From Bradyrhizobium sp. dw_411 (lineage in GTDB: Bacteria; Pseudomonadota; Alphaproteobacteria; Rhizobiales; Xanthobacteraceae), in the NCBI RefSeq assembly GCF_018449695.1, contig NZ_JAAVUY010000006.1:62001-126000 (forward strand): a stretch of 64,000 nucleotides of DNA, given 5' to 3'. Below, piece after piece: positions 54,044 through 62,955 of the stretch; the stretch's first letter is position 1, and each line of letters begins with the position of its first letter. The notes under the pieces are model-generated. The model made no database searches and had not been told where the DNA came from. It saw only the letters and a list, made by a program, of their open reading frames with translations. A program made the position numbers and the translations under genes.

Positions 54044-54700
54044 TTGATCATCACGCGCCGCGCCTTCACCGCCGCCCTGTCGCTGACCGGACTTAGCCTG
54101 CTTGCCGGTTTCTCGCCGCTGCGCCTGATCACCGAGGCGATGGCGCAAAGTGCGGCCGATGTCGCCAAGCCGGTCTCGCTGCCGGACATGGCGCTTGGCC
54201 CCGCCGACGCCCCGATCACGATCACCGAATTCGCGTCGATGACCTGTCCGCATTGCGCGGCGTTCAACGCCGACGTGTTCCCGAAGATCAAGTCGACCTA
54301 TATCGATACCGGCAAGATCCGCTACGTGTTCCGCGAATTCCCGCTCGACATCAAGGCCGCCGCCGGCTCGATGCTGTCGCGCTGCATCGCCAAGGACGAC
54401 GCCGGAAAATACTTCGCGGTCACCGACATGCTGTTCAAGCAGCAAGGCGACTGGGTGATGAAGAACACCACCGAAACCCTGACCCGGATCGGCAAGCAGG
54501 CCGGCTTGAGCCAGCAGGCTGTCGATGACTGCCTGAAAGATCAGACGCTGCTCGACAAGATCGTCGCCGACCAGAAATTCGCCAACGAGGTGCTGAAGGT
54601 CAATTCGACGCCGACCTTTTTCCTCAATGGCGAGATGATCAAGGGCGAAACCTCGTTCGAGGAATTCGACAAGCGGATCAAGGCGCTGCTCAAGAGCTGA
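54044..54700 (+). CDS. DsbA-family thiol-disulfide protein, TTG start
   Basis: About 218 residues from a TTG at 54044 with AGGAG 6 bases upstream; a TTG at 53987 has no such site. The leader LIITRRAFTAALSLTGLSLL contains a twin Arg and hydrophobic core, so export by Tat or Sec is likely. The thioredoxin-like domain carries ASMTCPHCAAFNADVFPKIK with a CPHC active site, and the cis-Pro in VNSTPTFFLNGEMIKGE. It oxidises or isomerises disulfides in the periplasm. It lies between the DUF721 and smc genes. Confidence 0.93.
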   Translation: MIITRRAFTAALSLTGLSLLAGFSPLRLITEAMAQSAADVAKPVSLPDMALGPADAPITITEFASMTCPHCAAFNADVFPKIKSTYIDTGKIRYVFREFPLDIKAAAGSMLSRCIAKDDAGKYFAVTDMLFKQQGDWVMKNTTETLTRIGKQAGLSQQAVDDCLKDQTLLDKIVADQKFANEVLKVNSTPTFFLNGEMIKGETSFEEFDKRIKALLKS

Positions 54701-54716
54701 GCGGCCCCGGTCGAAT

Positions 54717-54748
54717 TATCGCTGTCCTGGCCAGGGCCGGGACAGCAG
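54717..54748 (+). terminator. Hairpin after the DsbA-family gene
   Basis: GCTGTCC and GGGACAGC can pair around GGCC-rich sequence (about 54721-54746), 20 bases after the stop. No T-tract. The remaining gap to smc (to 55025) holds no supported gene. Confidence 0.4.
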
Positions 54749-55025
54749 CGTGAGCGCGCTTCGCCGAAATTATGCTGGCGTCGGTTATTATGGGTCCGCG
54801 GTGTTCGCCATAGCGACATCTGTGGATAACCTCTGTAAAAACCTCAATAAAAGTCTCTAAAAAGCCTTGGGAAAAGCCCTTCGCCGCAGTTGCCCAAAGG
54901 CCCGGGCCTCGCCATTGTCGACGCCATGAGAGCCGCGAGGAGCGACTCGCCCACACACCGACATTGCCTTCTATGGTATTGTCCCGGCAGGGAGATTCGC
55001 GCCTTGCCAACAGAGCATCGTGTCC

Positions 55026-58000
55026 ATGAAACTCACACGCCTTCGTCTTCACGGTTTCAAGTCCTTCGTTGAGCCCACCGACTTCGTGATCGAACCCGGT
55101 CTCACCGGGGTGGTCGGGCCGAACGGCTGTGGAAAATCGAATCTGGTCGAGGCGCTGCGCTGGGCGATGGGCGAGACCTCGCACAAATCATTGCGCGCCG
55201 CCGACATGGACGCCGTAATCTTCGCCGGCTCCGGCAATCGTCCGTCGCGCAACCACGCCGAAGTGGTGATGACGATCGACAATTCCGATCGCTCTGCGCC
55301 GGCCGCAATGAACGACCGCGAGATTCTGGAAATCTCGCGCCGCATCGAGCGCGAGGCCGGCTCGGTCTATCGCATCAACGGCCGCGACGTGCGTGCCCGC
55401 GATGTGCAGATCCTGTTCGCCGATGCCGCCACCGGTGCGCGATCGCCCGCATTGGTCCACCAGGGCAAGATCGGCGAAATCATTCAGGCCAAGCCTGAGC
55501 AGCGTCGCCGGGTGCTGGAAGACGCCGCCGGTGTTGCGGGACTTCATGCCCGCCGCCACGAGGCGGAACTGCGCCTCAAGGCCGCCGAAACCAACCTCAC
55601 CCGCGTCGAGGACGTGATCGGGCAATTGGCCGGACAGATCGACGGGTTGAAGAAGCAAGCGCGGCAGGCGATCCGCTTCCGCGAAGTCGCGGCTAAAGTG
55701 CGCAAGGCCGAGGCGATGCTGTTCCATCTGCGCTGGGTCGGCGCCCATGCCGACGTCGCGGAATCTGCGCAGGTTCACGACCTCAGCGTCCGCGAAATGG
55801 CCGAGCGCACCCGCGAGCAGGCAGAGGCCGCACGCATCCAGGCGATCCGTGCTTCCGAACTGCCGGCGCTGCGCGAGAGCGAAGCCCGTGCCGCGGCCGG
55901 GCTGCAGCGCCTTACCAACGCGCGCGAAACGCTCGACCGCGAGGAAGCGCGCGCCAAGGAGCGCGTTGCCGAGCTCGATCGCCGGCTGACGCAGTTTTCA
56001 GCCGACGTTGCCCGCGAACAGCAACAGAGCGCCGACGCCGAGGTCGCGCTGCAGCGGCTCGATATCGAAGACACAGAGCTGAAGGAAGAGATCAAGTCGC
56101 GCGTCGAGAAGCGCAGCGGCGTCGATGAGCGCGTGTCGGAGGCCGAGGCGACGCTGGCGGCCGCCGAGCGGATGTTCTCCGAACTGACCACCGAACTCGC
56201 CGACCTCACCGCCAAGCGCAACCAACTCGAAGCCAGCGTGCGCACCCATCGCGATCGGCTGGCGCGGCTCGATCAGGAAATTGCCAACGTCCAGAGCGAA
56301 GAGTCGAAGCTGGCGCAGGAAACCAGCGGTCATGGCGATCTCGCGACCTTGGCCGGCGCCATGGAATCCGCGCAGGAAAATCTCGCGCAATCCGAAGCCG
56401 CCTCGCAGGCCAGCGAAGCCGGCCATGTCTCGGCCCGGCAAAAGCTTGAGGCCGCCCGCGCGCCGCTGAACGAAGCTGATAAACGCGTGCAACGGCTTGA
56501 GACCGAAGCCCGCACGATCTCCAAGCTCGTCAACAGCGAGACCAAGAATCTGTGGCCGCCGATCATCGACGGCGTCACGGTTTCCAAGGGCTATGAGAAG
56601 GCGATCGGCGCAGCCCTCGGCGACGATCTCGATGCGCCCGTCGATCCCTCGGCCCCGATGCGCTGGACCAATTCGGGCGTCACCGAGGGCGATCCCGCAC
56701 TGCCGGAGGGTGTCGAAGCCCTCGCAGCCCATGTCGAAGCGCCCCCGGAACTGGCGCGGCGTCTCGCCCAAATCGGCGTCGTCGCCAAGGAGCGCGGCGC
56801 AGAACTGGTCTCGCAGCTCAAGACCGGCCAGCGGCTGGTGTCGCTGGAAGGCGACGTCTGGCGCTGGGACGGTTTTGTCGCCGCCGCGCATGCGCCGACC
56901 GGCGCGGCCCGGCGTCTGGCCGAGCGCGCCCGGCTGGTCGATATCGAAAACGAACTGGAACAGGCCCGCATCGAGGCTTCAATCAAGCGTCAGGCGCTTG
57001 AGACCGCCGAAGCCGAACTCAAGGCGGCGTCCGCCGCTGAAACCTCCGCACGCGACGCGTGGCGTGCCGCCCAGCGCGAGGCCGATGCCGCGCGCGAACG
57101 TCATGCCGCGACCGAGCGCGAGATCAACCGCCATGCGGCGCGCAAATCGGCGCTGACCGAAGCGCATACGCGCCTCGCCGCCGACCGCGCCGAAGCCGAA
57201 GGGGCGCATGAGAGCGCCACCGCCGCTTTGGCCGAACTGCCGCCGAGCCTGGAGGCCGAATCCCGGCTCTCCATGGTTCGCACCGATATCGAGGGTCATC
57301 GCCGCCTCGCCGCGCAGGTGCGGGCGGAAGCCCAGGCGCTGGCGCGCGAGGCTGAACTGGCCGATCGCCGGTTGCAGGCGATCACGTCGGAACGCAGCCA
57401 GTGGAACGACCGCAAGCAGAGCGCGGCCTCGCAGATCTCGACCATCGAAGCCCGCGTCACCGAGGTTACGGCCGAACGCGCCGAACTCGACAACGCGCCG
57501 GCTCTGTTCGCGGAAAAGCGCCGCGCGCTGATCAGCGAGATCGAAGCCGCCGAAACCGGCCGCCGTGTCGCCGCCGATGCGCTGGCCGCGGCCGAAAGCG
57601 CGATGGCGGAGACCGATCGCGACGCCAAGATATCGCTGGAGGCGCTTTCGGGCGCACGCGAAGCCTGCGCCCGCGCCGAAGAACGCATGGACGGCACCAA
57701 GCGCCGGCTGATCGATATCGAGCGCGAAATCCACGACATGCTGGAAATCGAACCGCACGCCGTGGCAGGGATCGCCGAGATCGAACCCGGCGCCGAGTTG
57801 CCGCCGCTGGCGGAAATCGAAGAGAATCTCGAAAAGATGCGCCGCGATCGCGAGCGCCTCGGCGCCGTCAATCTGCGCGCCGAGGAAGAACTGCGCGAGG
57901 TCGAGACCCAGCATACCGGGCTGACCACCGAGCGCGACGATCTGGTCGAGGCCATCAAGCGGCTGCGCCAGGGCATCCAGAGCCTCAACCGCGAAGCGCG

Positions 58001-58490
58001 CGAGCGGCTGTTGACCTCGTTCGAGATGGTCAACAATCATTTCAAGCGGATGTTCGTCGAACTGTTCGGCGGCGGCGAAGCCGCGCTGCATCTGATCGAG
58101 AGCGACGATCCGCTCGAGGCCGGGCTCGAAATCATCGCCAAGCCCCCCGGCAAGAAGCCGCAGACGCTGTCGCTGTTGTCAGGCGGCGAGCAGGCGCTGA
58201 CCGCGCTGTCGCTGATCTTCGCGGTGTTCCTCACCAACCCGTCGCCAATCTGCGTGCTGGACGAAGTCGACGCACCGCTCGACGATCATAACGTGGAGCG
58301 GTTCTGCAACCTGCTGCATGAAATGACCTCGACCACCGAAACGCGCTTCATCATCATCACGCATAATCCGATCACAATGGCGCGGATGAACCGGCTGTTC
58401 GGCGTCACCATGGCCGAGCGCGGCGTCTCGCAACTGGTCTCGGTCGCGCTCGATGAGGCCGTGAAGATTCTTGACCAGCACGTGGCGTGA
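55026..58490 (+). CDS. smc: Chromosome segregation ATPase SMC
   Basis: The 1154-residue product has the N-terminal head with LHGFKSFVEPTDFVIEPGLT and Walker A in GPNGCGKSNLVEALRWAMGE near residue 32. Long coiled coils (about 170-500 and 690-990) surround a central hinge (about 520-680). The C-terminal head has the ABC signature SLLSGGEQALTALSLIFAVF and Walker B ICVLDEVDAPLDDHN near residue 1077. I start at the ATG 55026; a GTG at 55020 is possible. SMC with ScpAB compacts and segregates the chromosome. Confidence 0.97.
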   Translation: MKLTRLRLHGFKSFVEPTDFVIEPGLTGVVGPNGCGKSNLVEALRWAMGETSHKSLRAADMDAVIFAGSGNRPSRNHAEVVMTIDNSDRSAPAAMNDREILEISRRIEREAGSVYRINGRDVRARDVQILFADAATGARSPALVHQGKIGEIIQAKPEQRRRVLEDAAGVAGLHARRHEAELRLKAAETNLTRVEDVIGQLAGQIDGLKKQARQAIRFREVAAKVRKAEAMLFHLRWVGAHADVAESAQVHDLSVREMAERTREQAEAARIQAIRASELPALRESEARAAAGLQRLTNARETLDREEARAKERVAELDRRLTQFSADVAREQQQSADAEVALQRLDIEDTELKEEIKSRVEKRSGVDERVSEAEATLAAAERMFSELTTELADLTAKRNQLEASVRTHRDRLARLDQEIANVQSEESKLAQETSGHGDLATLAGAMESAQENLAQSEAASQASEAGHVSARQKLEAARAPLNEADKRVQRLETEARTISKLVNSETKNLWPPIIDGVTVSKGYEKAIGAALGDDLDAPVDPSAPMRWTNSGVTEGDPALPEGVEALAAHVEAPPELARRLAQIGVVAKERGAELVSQLKTGQRLVSLEGDVWRWDGFVAAAHAPTGAARRLAERARLVDIENELEQARIEASIKRQALETAEAELKAASAAETSARDAWRAAQREADAARERHAATEREINRHAARKSALTEAHTRLAADRAEAEGAHESATAALAELPPSLEAESRLSMVRTDIEGHRRLAAQVRAEAQALAREAELADRRLQAITSERSQWNDRKQSAASQISTIEARVTEVTAERAELDNAPALFAEKRRALISEIEAAETGRRVAADALAAAESAMAETDRDAKISLEALSGAREACARAEERMDGTKRRLIDIEREIHDMLEIEPHAVAGIAEIEPGAELPPLAEIEENLEKMRRDRERLGAVNLRAEEELREVETQHTGLTTERDDLVEAIKRLRQGIQSLNREARERLLTSFEMVNNHFKRMFVELFGGGEAALHLIESDDPLEAGLEIIAKPPGKKPQTLSLLSGGEQALTALSLIFAVFLTNPSPICVLDEVDAPLDDHNVERFCNLLHEMTSTTETRFIIITHNPITMARMNRLFGVTMAERGVSQLVSVALDEAVKILDQHVA

Positions 58491-58496
58491 TCTCCT

Positions 58497-58705
58497 TACT
58501 TCCCCTCTCCCCTTGTGGGAGAGGGTGGCTCGAATGAGCGCAGCGAATTCGAGACGGGTGAGGGGTTCCGATCTATCGATGGAAAGAGACCCCTCATCCG
58601 GCGCTTCGCGCCACCTTCTCCCACTCGAAGTCGGATATATCCGACTTCGACAAATTCAGAATAGCCAACTCGGGTAAACCCGAGTTGGCTGGGGAGAAGG
58701 GAAGA
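58497..58705. repeat. REP-like repeat with two nested perfect hairpins
   Basis: The block has CCCCTCTCCCCTTGTGGGAG at the left and complementary ACCCCTCATCCGGCGCTTCG and GGGGAGAAGGG parts further on. Inserted in it are a 26-bp perfect palindrome at 58625-58650 (arms TCGAAGTCGGATA / TATCCGACTTCGA) and a 28-bp hairpin at 58663-58690 (arms AGCCAACTCGGG / CCCGAGTTGGCT). It fills the whole gap between smc and the methyltransferase gene. Confidence 0.85.
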
Positions 58706-58710
58706 AGACG

Positions 58711-59691
58711 ATGATGACCGCGCCCGATCTTCCCGCTGAACTGAAAGCCGCGCTTGACGCCAAGCTGCACGGGCTGTCGCGCAACGACGCCGCCGAACGC
58801 GCCGCGGTGATCTCGAAGACCTACCGCGACGGCGGCCATTCCGGCGCGATCAAATCCGAGACCGATGCATTAGCTTACGCACTGGCGCGGATGCCCGCGA
58901 CCTACGCCGCAGTGACCGCGAGCCTGAACGCGCTGCGCGAGATCACGCCAAACTTTGCGCCGGCAAGCCTGCTCGATATCGGCGCCGGTCCGGGCACCGC
59001 AAGCTGGGCCGCGGCCGAGGCGTTTTCATCGCTGCAAGACTTCACGCTGCTGGACGCCAACAGCGCACTGCGCGCGCTGGCGCTGGATCTCGGCCGCGAC
59101 AGTTCGCGTCTTGGCAAAATGACCTATCAGCGCGGCGAAGCCCGCGCGGCGCTCGCCGCATCCGAACCGGCCGATCTTGTGGTGGCGAGTTATGTGATCG
59201 CCGAACTCAGCGACAAGGAACGCAGCGCGCTCGCTGAACTGATGTGGTCGAAGACCCGCGATACGCTTGTCATCGTCGAACCCGGCACCCCCTCGGGCTA
59301 TGCGCGGATCATTGCGCTGCGCGCACAGTTGATCGCATTGGACGCGCATATTGCTGCCCCCTGCCCGCATGACGGCCCGTGTCCGCTCACGGCGCCCGAC
59401 TGGTGTCATTTCACCCAGCGCCTGCCGCGCCTGCGCGCGCATATGCAGATCAAGGGCGCGGAGTTGCCGTTCGAAGACGAGAAATTCAGCTATGTCGCGC
59501 TGACGCGCGCGCCAGTGACATCTCATCCCGCCCGCGTGCTGGCGCAGCCCATCGTGAGCAAGGTCGATGTAACAGCGAAACTCTGCACGCCGGATGGTCT
59601 CACTGTGACCAAAGTGCCCAGCCGCACCAAGGCGGATTATGCCCGCGCCCGGCGCTGGCGATGGGGTGACGCGGTGGTGGAAGAGCCGTAA
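58711..59691 (+). CDS. Rsm22-family ribosomal methyltransferase-like protein
   Basis: The 326-residue product has a class I SAM fold, SLLDIGAGPGTASWAAAEAF near residue 89. Rsm22 family marks are LVVASYVIAELSDKERSALA near residue 155, and a Cys/His cluster in APCPHDGPCPLTAPDWCHFT near residue 215 that may bind an Fe-S cluster or zinc. Rsm22 proteins act on the small ribosomal subunit, in mitochondria as assembly factors. ATG at 58711 or 58714. Confidence 0.88.
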   Translation: MMTAPDLPAELKAALDAKLHGLSRNDAAERAAVISKTYRDGGHSGAIKSETDALAYALARMPATYAAVTASLNALREITPNFAPASLLDIGAGPGTASWAAAEAFSSLQDFTLLDANSALRALALDLGRDSSRLGKMTYQRGEARAALAASEPADLVVASYVIAELSDKERSALAELMWSKTRDTLVIVEPGTPSGYARIIALRAQLIALDAHIAAPCPHDGPCPLTAPDWCHFTQRLPRLRAHMQIKGAELPFEDEKFSYVALTRAPVTSHPARVLAQPIVSKVDVTAKLCTPDGLTVTKVPSRTKADYARARRWRWGDAVVEEP

Positions 59692-59725
59692 CGCGTGACG
59701 CATCAACATCGCGTCAAATGCCGCA

Positions 59726-60700
59726 CTAATTGCCGAGCTTAATGCCGGCGTCCTTGATTACTTTGGCCCATTCGGGCGTTTCTTTCCGGATGATCGCGGT
59801 CAACTCATCCGGCGTACCGCCGATCGGCTCGAGCCCAAGTTCGTCGAACTTCTTGCGCACCTGCGGCGCCGCCAGAGCCTTGACGGTCTCGTCATGCAAT
59901 TTATCCAGAACATCCCTGGGCGTGCCGGCCGGCGCGAACAGACCGAACCACGGCACGGCCTCAAAGCCCGGATATCCGGATTCCGCCATGGTCGGCAGAT
60001 CGGGCGCCAGCGGCGAACGCTTGATCGAGGTGATGGCCAGCGCGCGCAATTTACCTTCGCGCGCGAGCGGGATCACGTTGGAGATATTGGCGAACGACAT
60101 GGTGATGCGGCCCGCGAGCAGGTCCGGCATCAGCGCCGTGGTGCCGCGATAGGGCACGGCTGAAATATCGACATGCGCCATGTATTTGAACAATTCAGCG
60201 CCCAGATGCTGCGACGTGCCCACCCCGGCATGGGCGTAGGAAAGCTTGCCGGGGTTCGCTTTGGCAAGCGCCACCAGTTCCGCCACACTCTTGATCGGCA
60301 GCGCGGAGGGCACCGCCAGCACGTTGGCTGCGATGAATACCTGCGAGATCGGCGCGAAATCCTTGATCGGGTCGAATGGCAGCGTTTCGTACAGACTCGG
60401 ATTGATGACCAGTGACGAGTTGCCGCCCATCAGCAACGTGTAGCCGTCGGCAGGAGCCTTGGCGACGTGATCGGTGGCGATGTTGCTGCCGGCGCCCGGC
60501 GTATTCTCGACCACGAACGGCGAACCCCAGACGTCCGCAAACCGGTCGGCAAGAATGCGCGCCGCGAGATCAGGCGCGGTGCCGGGCGTAAAACCGACCA
60601 CGATTTTCACCGGCCGGTTCGGATAGCCGGATTGTGCCAAAGCCGTTGGCGCGGCGAGCAACACGCACAGGGCGGCGAACAGCCTCAAAGCGAGCCTCAT
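59726..60700 (-). CDS. Bug-type (TctC) extracytoplasmic binding protein
   Basis: About 324 residues from the ATG at 60700, preceded by GGGAGGAACG (an ATG at 60733 is less likely). A signal peptide (MRLALRLFAALCVLLAAPTA) is followed by the Bug fold: YPNRPVKIVVGFTPGTAPD near residue 23, NTPGAGSNIATDHVAKAPAD near residue 65, and DYAHAGVGTSQHLGAE-like central part. Bug proteins bind carboxylates for tripartite transporters; the membrane TctAB genes are not beside it. It is preceded on the same strand by the maleate-isomerase-like gene, suggesting an acidic substrate. Confidence 0.93.
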   Translation of the reverse strand: MRLALRLFAALCVLLAAPTALAQSGYPNRPVKIVVGFTPGTAPDLAARILADRFADVWGSPFVVENTPGAGSNIATDHVAKAPADGYTLLMGGNSSLVINPSLYETLPFDPIKDFAPISQVFIAANVLAVPSALPIKSVAELVALAKANPGKLSYAHAGVGTSQHLGAELFKYMAHVDISAVPYRGTTALMPDLLAGRITMSFANISNVIPLAREGKLRALAITSIKRSPLAPDLPTMAESGYPGFEAVPWFGLFAPAGTPRDVLDKLHDETVKALAAPQVRKKFDELGLEPIGGTPDELTAIIRKETPEWAKVIKDAGIKLGN

Positions 60701-60754
60701 CGTTCCTCCCTGTCGTCCCGCATGACCGTTCATTCGGTCTTGTCGCGAGATTAA

Positions 60755-61480
60755 TTAGCTGCCTTCCAGCAATTTGCCGTAGCCTTTGACGCTGCAACTA
60801 ACGCCGGCCGTGCGCAAGGCGTGCCACATCATCGCCGAAGCCGCCGAAACAACCGGCTTGCCCAAATCGTCCTCAAGGGACTGCAGTGCATCGAGCGTCG
60901 GCATGCCGACGCCGCTGAGGAAGATCAGATCGGCCTTGGGGTGATCGACCTGCCGGGCGATCGCATAGGCGCGCGCACTGGTTTCCTCGTAGATATTGCG
61001 GACGTCAGCCAGATGGCCTGAACTGACGACCTCAATGCTGCAGCTTTCGAGATGCTGCTTGCCACGCGCGGTCATATCGGCCGAATACGGCGTGGCATAG
61101 GCGACCCGGCGCGCGCCAAGGTGAGAGAAGGCCGCGAGTACGCTTCCGAAGGCCGTGATGAAGCGCGCACCGCTGGCGGCTTCCATCTGCGCTACCAGTT
61201 CGGCTTCCCGCAGTTGTCCCAGCGTATAGCTCGTCGCCGTGTGCGCCATCACGATGACGCGGGGCGACACCATGGCGAGCAGCTTGACGCAGGCCGGGAT
61301 GCTTGCAAGCTGGCTGAGATTGCGTTCTTCCTGGCCGGTATGCGTCCCGGCCGGGCCGTCCGCGCTCATCCGGGTGAAATGAAGCGATACGCCTGATGGC
61401 GCCAGCTCCGTCATTTCCGGTTCAACCGTCGGATTTCCCGGCGGCACCAGAAATCCTATGCGGGCACGCCATCCCTTCAT
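60755..61480 (-). CDS. Maleate isomerase/arylmalonate decarboxylase-like protein lacking catalytic Cys
   Basis: The 241-residue product starts MKGWRARIGFLVPPGNPTVE and has the Asp/Glu racemase superfamily layout. In maleate isomerase two Cys catalyse, in arylmalonate decarboxylase one. Here the first position lies in VIVMAHTATSYTLGQ (residues 75-89, no Cys) and the second reads LIFLSGVGMPTLDA with Gly190 instead of Cys. The other Cys, near residues 64, 147 and 229, are outside these positions. It is either a non-Cys member with other chemistry or an inactive relative. It shares a strand with the Bug protein gene 54 bases downstream. Confidence 0.85.
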   Translation of the reverse strand: MKGWRARIGFLVPPGNPTVEPEMTELAPSGVSLHFTRMSADGPAGTHTGQEERNLSQLASIPACVKLLAMVSPRVIVMAHTATSYTLGQLREAELVAQMEAASGARFITAFGSVLAAFSHLGARRVAYATPYSADMTARGKQHLESCSIEVVSSGHLADVRNIYEETSARAYAIARQVDHPKADLIFLSGVGMPTLDALQSLEDDLGKPVVSAASAMMWHALRTAGVSCSVKGYGKLLEGS

Positions 61481-61692
61481 GACAAAATCACCTTCATCAC
61501 AAAATCACTTGCGTCCATTTTTGTAGTTGGCCAACTCTAGGTCGGCGCGCGGCGCTTTCCAAGCGTCGTGCCGGACCAAACCCGCTGGCATTCATCTATT
61601 GCTCCGGGTACCGTCGACGTCGCGGAGGCCCGAGCCCCCGGGAACGACCGGTCGGGATTGCGAGTTGGTGTGGCTCTGTGGAGGCAGGAAAA

Positions 61693-62955
61693 ATGCGAGC
61701 CGTCCCGAACGAACCGTTGTCGCGATACGCCCTCGCCTTTGTTCTTGCGGGCGGCCGGGGCAGCCGGCTGCAGGAATTGACCGACAGACGCGCCAAGCCG
61801 GCGGTCTATTTCGGAGGCAAGTCGCGTATCATCGACTTTGCGCTCTCGAATGCGCTGAACTCCGGCATAAGGCGCATCGCCGTCGCCACCCAATACAAGG
61901 CTCACAGTCTTATTCGTCATTTGCAGATGGGCTGGAACTTCTTCCGTCCGGAGCGCAACGAAAGCTTTGACATCCTGCCGGCCAGCCAGCGGGTTTCCGA
62001 AACCATGTGGTATGTCGGAACCGCGGACGCCGTCTATCAGAACATCGATATTATCGAGGCCCATTCCTGCCAGTTCATCGTCCTGCTTGCCGGCGACCAT
62101 GTGTATAAAATGGATTACGAGATCATGCTGAAGCAGCATGTCGAGTCCGGCGCGGATGTCACCGTCGGCTGCCTCGAAATGCCGCGCGCGGAATCCAGCG
62201 CCTTTGGCATCATCCATGTCGACGAAAACGACATCATCCAATCCTTTCTCGAGAAGCCGGCCGACCCTCCGCCGATGCCCGGCAAGCCGGATGTATCGCT
62301 CGCCAGCATGGGCATCTATGTTTTCAACACCGAATTTCTGTTCGATCAGTTAAAGCGCGATGCCGCCGATCCGCATTCGAGCCACGACTTCGGCAAGGAC
62401 ATTATCCCCTATGTGGTGAAACATGGCCGCGCGGTCGCGCATCAGTTCAGCAAGTCCTGCGTCCGATCCGGCACCGATCAGCCCAGTTACTGGCGCGATG
62501 CCGGAACGGTCGACGCCTATTGGTCATCGAATATCGATCTCACCGACGTTGTGCCTGAACTTGATCTGTATGACCGGTCGTGGCCGATCTGGACCTATGC
62601 CGAGATTTCGCCCCCCGCCAAATTCGTCCATGACGAAGACGGCAGGCGCGGAGAAGCCGTGACCTCGCTGGTTGCAGGCGGCTGCATCGTGTCAGGTGCG
62701 GCGCTGCGGCGCTCGCTGCTGTTCACCGGCGTACACCTGCATTCGCATGCCCGGGTTGAGGGCGCGGTGATCCTGCCTTATGTTGATGTGGCGCGAACCG
62801 CGAGATTGAGGAACGTGGTGATCGACCGTGGCGTGAAAATTCCCGAAGGACTTGTCGTCGGTGAAGATCCCGAACTCGACGCAAGCCGCTTTCGACGCAC
62901 AGATCAGGGAATTTGCCTGATCACCCAGCCGATGATCGACAGGCTGAATGCATGA
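61693..62955 (+). CDS. glgC: Glucose-1-phosphate adenylyltransferase
   Basis: GlgC makes ADP-glucose for glycogen synthesis and is the controlled step. From the ATG at 61693 (GGAGGCAGG 6 bases upstream) the product is about 420 residues. [20 protein letters not shown] near residue 14 is the nucleotidyl-transfer loop. [20 protein letters not shown] follows near residue 35, and the C-terminal beta-helix holds allosteric sites. [13 protein letters not shown] near residue 193 is the sugar-phosphate Lys region. It overlaps the glgA start by 4 bases. Confidence 0.96.
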   Translation: MRAVPNEPLSRYALAFVLAGGRGSRLQELTDRRAKPAVYFGGKSRIIDFALSNALNSGIRRIAVATQYKAHSLIRHLQMGWNFFRPERNESFDILPASQRVSETMWYVGTADAVYQNIDIIEAHSCQFIVLLAGDHVYKMDYEIMLKQHVESGADVTVGCLEMPRAESSAFGIIHVDENDIIQSFLEKPADPPPMPGKPDVSLASMGIYVFNTEFLFDQLKRDAADPHSSHDFGKDIIPYVVKHGRAVAHQFSKSCVRSGTDQPSYWRDAGTVDAYWSSNIDLTDVVPELDLYDRSWPIWTYAEISPPAKFVHDEDGRRGEAVTSLVAGGCIVSGAALRRSLLFTGVHLHSHARVEGAVILPYVDVARTARLRNVVIDRGVKIPEGLVVGEDPELDASRFRRTDQGICLITQPMIDRLNA

